Shown: positions 63,071 through 64,000 of the stretch, piece by piece | Numbering within the stretch: position 1 is the stretch's first letter | How the letters are laid out: each line of letters begins with the position of its first letter | Assembly: GCA_964609625.1 (NCBI GenBank) | Contig: CAZSRS010000005.1 | Coordinates: forward strand, 62,001-126,000 | Reading direction: 5' to 3' | Origin: G963674665 sp964609625 | GTDB lineage: Bacteria; Desulfobacterota; Desulfovibrionia; Desulfovibrionales; Desulfovibrionaceae | Length of the DNA stretch: 64,000 nt | Made by a program: the position numbers and the translations under genes | The notes under the pieces: model-generated | What the model was told of the DNA's origin: nothing | Databases searched by the model: none | Seen by the model: the letters and a program-made list of their open reading frames with translations, nothing else

Positions 63071-64000
63071 ATGCCCAAACGCACAGACATCAAGAAGATC
63101 ATGCTCATCGGTTCGGGGCCCATCGTCATCGGCCAGGCCTGCGAATTCGATTACTCCGGCACCCAGGCCCTCAAGGCGCTCAAGGAAGAAGGGTACGAAG
63201 TGGTGTTGGTGAATTCCAATCCCGCCACCATCATGACCGATCCCGAACTTGCCGACCGAACCTACATCGAGCCTATCGAACCACAGACCGTGGCCAAGAT
63301 CATCGAGAAGGAACGCCCCGACGCCCTATTGCCCACCCTCGGGGGGCAGACCGGGCTGAACACGGCCGTGGCCGTGGCCGAGGCCGGCGTGCTGGATAAG
63401 TTCGGCGTTGAGCTCATCGGCGCCACCTTGCCGGCCATCCAGAAGGCTGAGAGCCGCGAACTCTTCCGCAAGGCCATGGAAAACATTGGCCTCAAGGTGC
63501 CGGAGAGCGGTATCGCCCGCACTATTGACGACGTGCGCGCCCTGGGCGCGGCCATGCCGTTTCCCATCATCGTACGCCCCGCGTATACATTGGGCGGCAC
63601 CGGCGGGGGCGTTGCCTTCAACATGGAGGATCTGGAACAGATCGCGGGCTACGGCTTGGCCGCAAGCCTGACCAACGAGGTCATGCTCGAGGAGTCGGTG
63701 CTGGGGTGGAAGGAGTTCGAACTGGAGGTGATGCGCGACAAGAAGGACAACTGCGTGATCATCTGCTCCATCGAGAATGTGGACCCCATGGGGGTGCACA
63801 CGGGCGACTCCATTACCGTGGCGCCGGCCCAGACCCTCACCGATGCCGAGTACCAGCGCATGCGTGACGCGGCCATCGCCATCATGCGGGAGATCGGCGT
63901 GGAGACCGGCGGCTCCAACGTGCAGTTCGCCATCAATCCCCAGAACGGCGATATGGTGGTCATCGAGATGAACCCCCGTGTCTCCCGTTCCTCGGCTTTG
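63071..64000 (+). CDS. carB: CarB, carbamoyl-phosphate synthase large subunit (5' part)
   Basis: First 310 codons; the gene continues beyond the window. Starts MPKRTDIKKIMLIGSGPIVIG and has QACEFDYSGTQALKALKEEG, VLVNSNPATIMTD, PTLGGQTGLN, the ATP-grasp loop RPAYTLGGTGGG, and the metal site in NVQFAINPQNG and VIEMNPRVSRSSAL. This is the N-terminal carboxyphosphate synthetic half. The enzyme makes carbamoyl phosphate for arginine and pyrimidine synthesis. carA is not in the window. Confidence 0.97.
   Translation, partial: MPKRTDIKKIMLIGSGPIVIGQACEFDYSGTQALKALKEEGYEVVLVNSNPATIMTDPELADRTYIEPIEPQTVAKIIEKERPDALLPTLGGQTGLNTAVAVAEAGVLDKFGVELIGATLPAIQKAESRELFRKAMENIGLKVPESGIARTIDDVRALGAAMPFPIIVRPAYTLGGTGGGVAFNMEDLEQIAGYGLAASLTNEVMLEESVLGWKEFELEVMRDKKDNCVIICSIENVDPMGVHTGDSITVAPAQTLTDAEYQRMRDAAIAIMREIGVETGGSNVQFAINPQNGDMVVIEMNPRVSRSSAL

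Overview
The window reads as chromosomal DNA of a Gram-negative, probably sulfate-reducing delta-proteobacterium of the Desulfovibrionales. The evidence is high-GC coding sequence, a complete Lpt-type LPS export module, an archaeal-type split glutamate synthase, a Mn-dependent inorganic pyrophosphatase, an STT3/PglB-type oligosaccharyltransferase, and a sigma-54/nitrogen-PTS/mannose-family-PTS cluster of the sort I associate with Desulfovibrio. Species assignment is inference. Gene density is high. I see no rRNA, tRNA, CRISPR array, insertion sequence or prophage.

Layout. 1-190 is the tail of rlmH. 165-5345 (minus) is an apparent operon: a hypothetical gene, an STT3-type oligosaccharyltransferase, a two-receiver PP2C phosphatase, an RsbW-like kinase and a STAS antagonist (a partner-switching module). 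5664-7894 (minus) carries a TauE/SafE permease, tadA and a purQ-like gene. 8332-18062 (plus) is a long envelope and regulation run: pyrG, kdsC, lptC, lptA, lptB, rpoN, hpf, ptsN, rapZ, and mannose-family EIIA, EIIB and EIIC. The EIIC gene carries an apparent frameshift at a T9 tract. ppaC (18269) and a solute-binding protein (19359) follow, convergent with a soluble hybrid histidine kinase. 22530-28498 holds wrbA, a pyridine-nucleotide disulfide oxidoreductase and the three-gene glutamate synthase. 28662-31899 is yajC-secD-secF.

32038-35870 (minus) pairs a periplasmic ligand-binding protein with a membrane hybrid kinase. 35939-39493 (minus) is nadC-nadA-nadB. Then come mgtE, a queuosine-precursor-type transporter, an FHA/TPR membrane protein, an outer-membrane protein, a YchJ-like SEC-C protein, a small membrane protein and hisH-hisF. 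47367-52960 (plus) is a glycan locus: asparagine synthetase, glycosyltransferase, PglC-like sugar transferase, PglD-like acetyltransferase and PglE-like aminotransferase. 52973-55986 holds a YfiH/PgeF-like gene, 5-formyl-THF cyclo-ligase, a metallophosphoesterase and a prepilin peptidase. 56568-62818 (minus) is a signalling run (CBS-type histidine kinase, GAF protein, REC-TPR-REC protein) leading into a GspE/PilB-type ATPase. carB begins at 63071 and runs off the window.

How the parts connect. kdsC and lptCAB support Kdo/LPS synthesis and export. The rpoN-hpf-ptsN-rapZ-EII genes look like a regulatory PTS branch. The PglC/D/E-like genes and the distant STT3 could build and transfer a glycan to proteins. 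Three multidomain kinases and a PP2C partner switch make the window rich in signalling. The most unusual observations are the T9 frameshift in EIIC, two families of dispersed intergenic repeats, degenerate or truncated receiver domains in the operon ahead of the pilus/secretion ATPase, the glycosylation/partner-switch operon, and a hairpin-rich 581-base gap.
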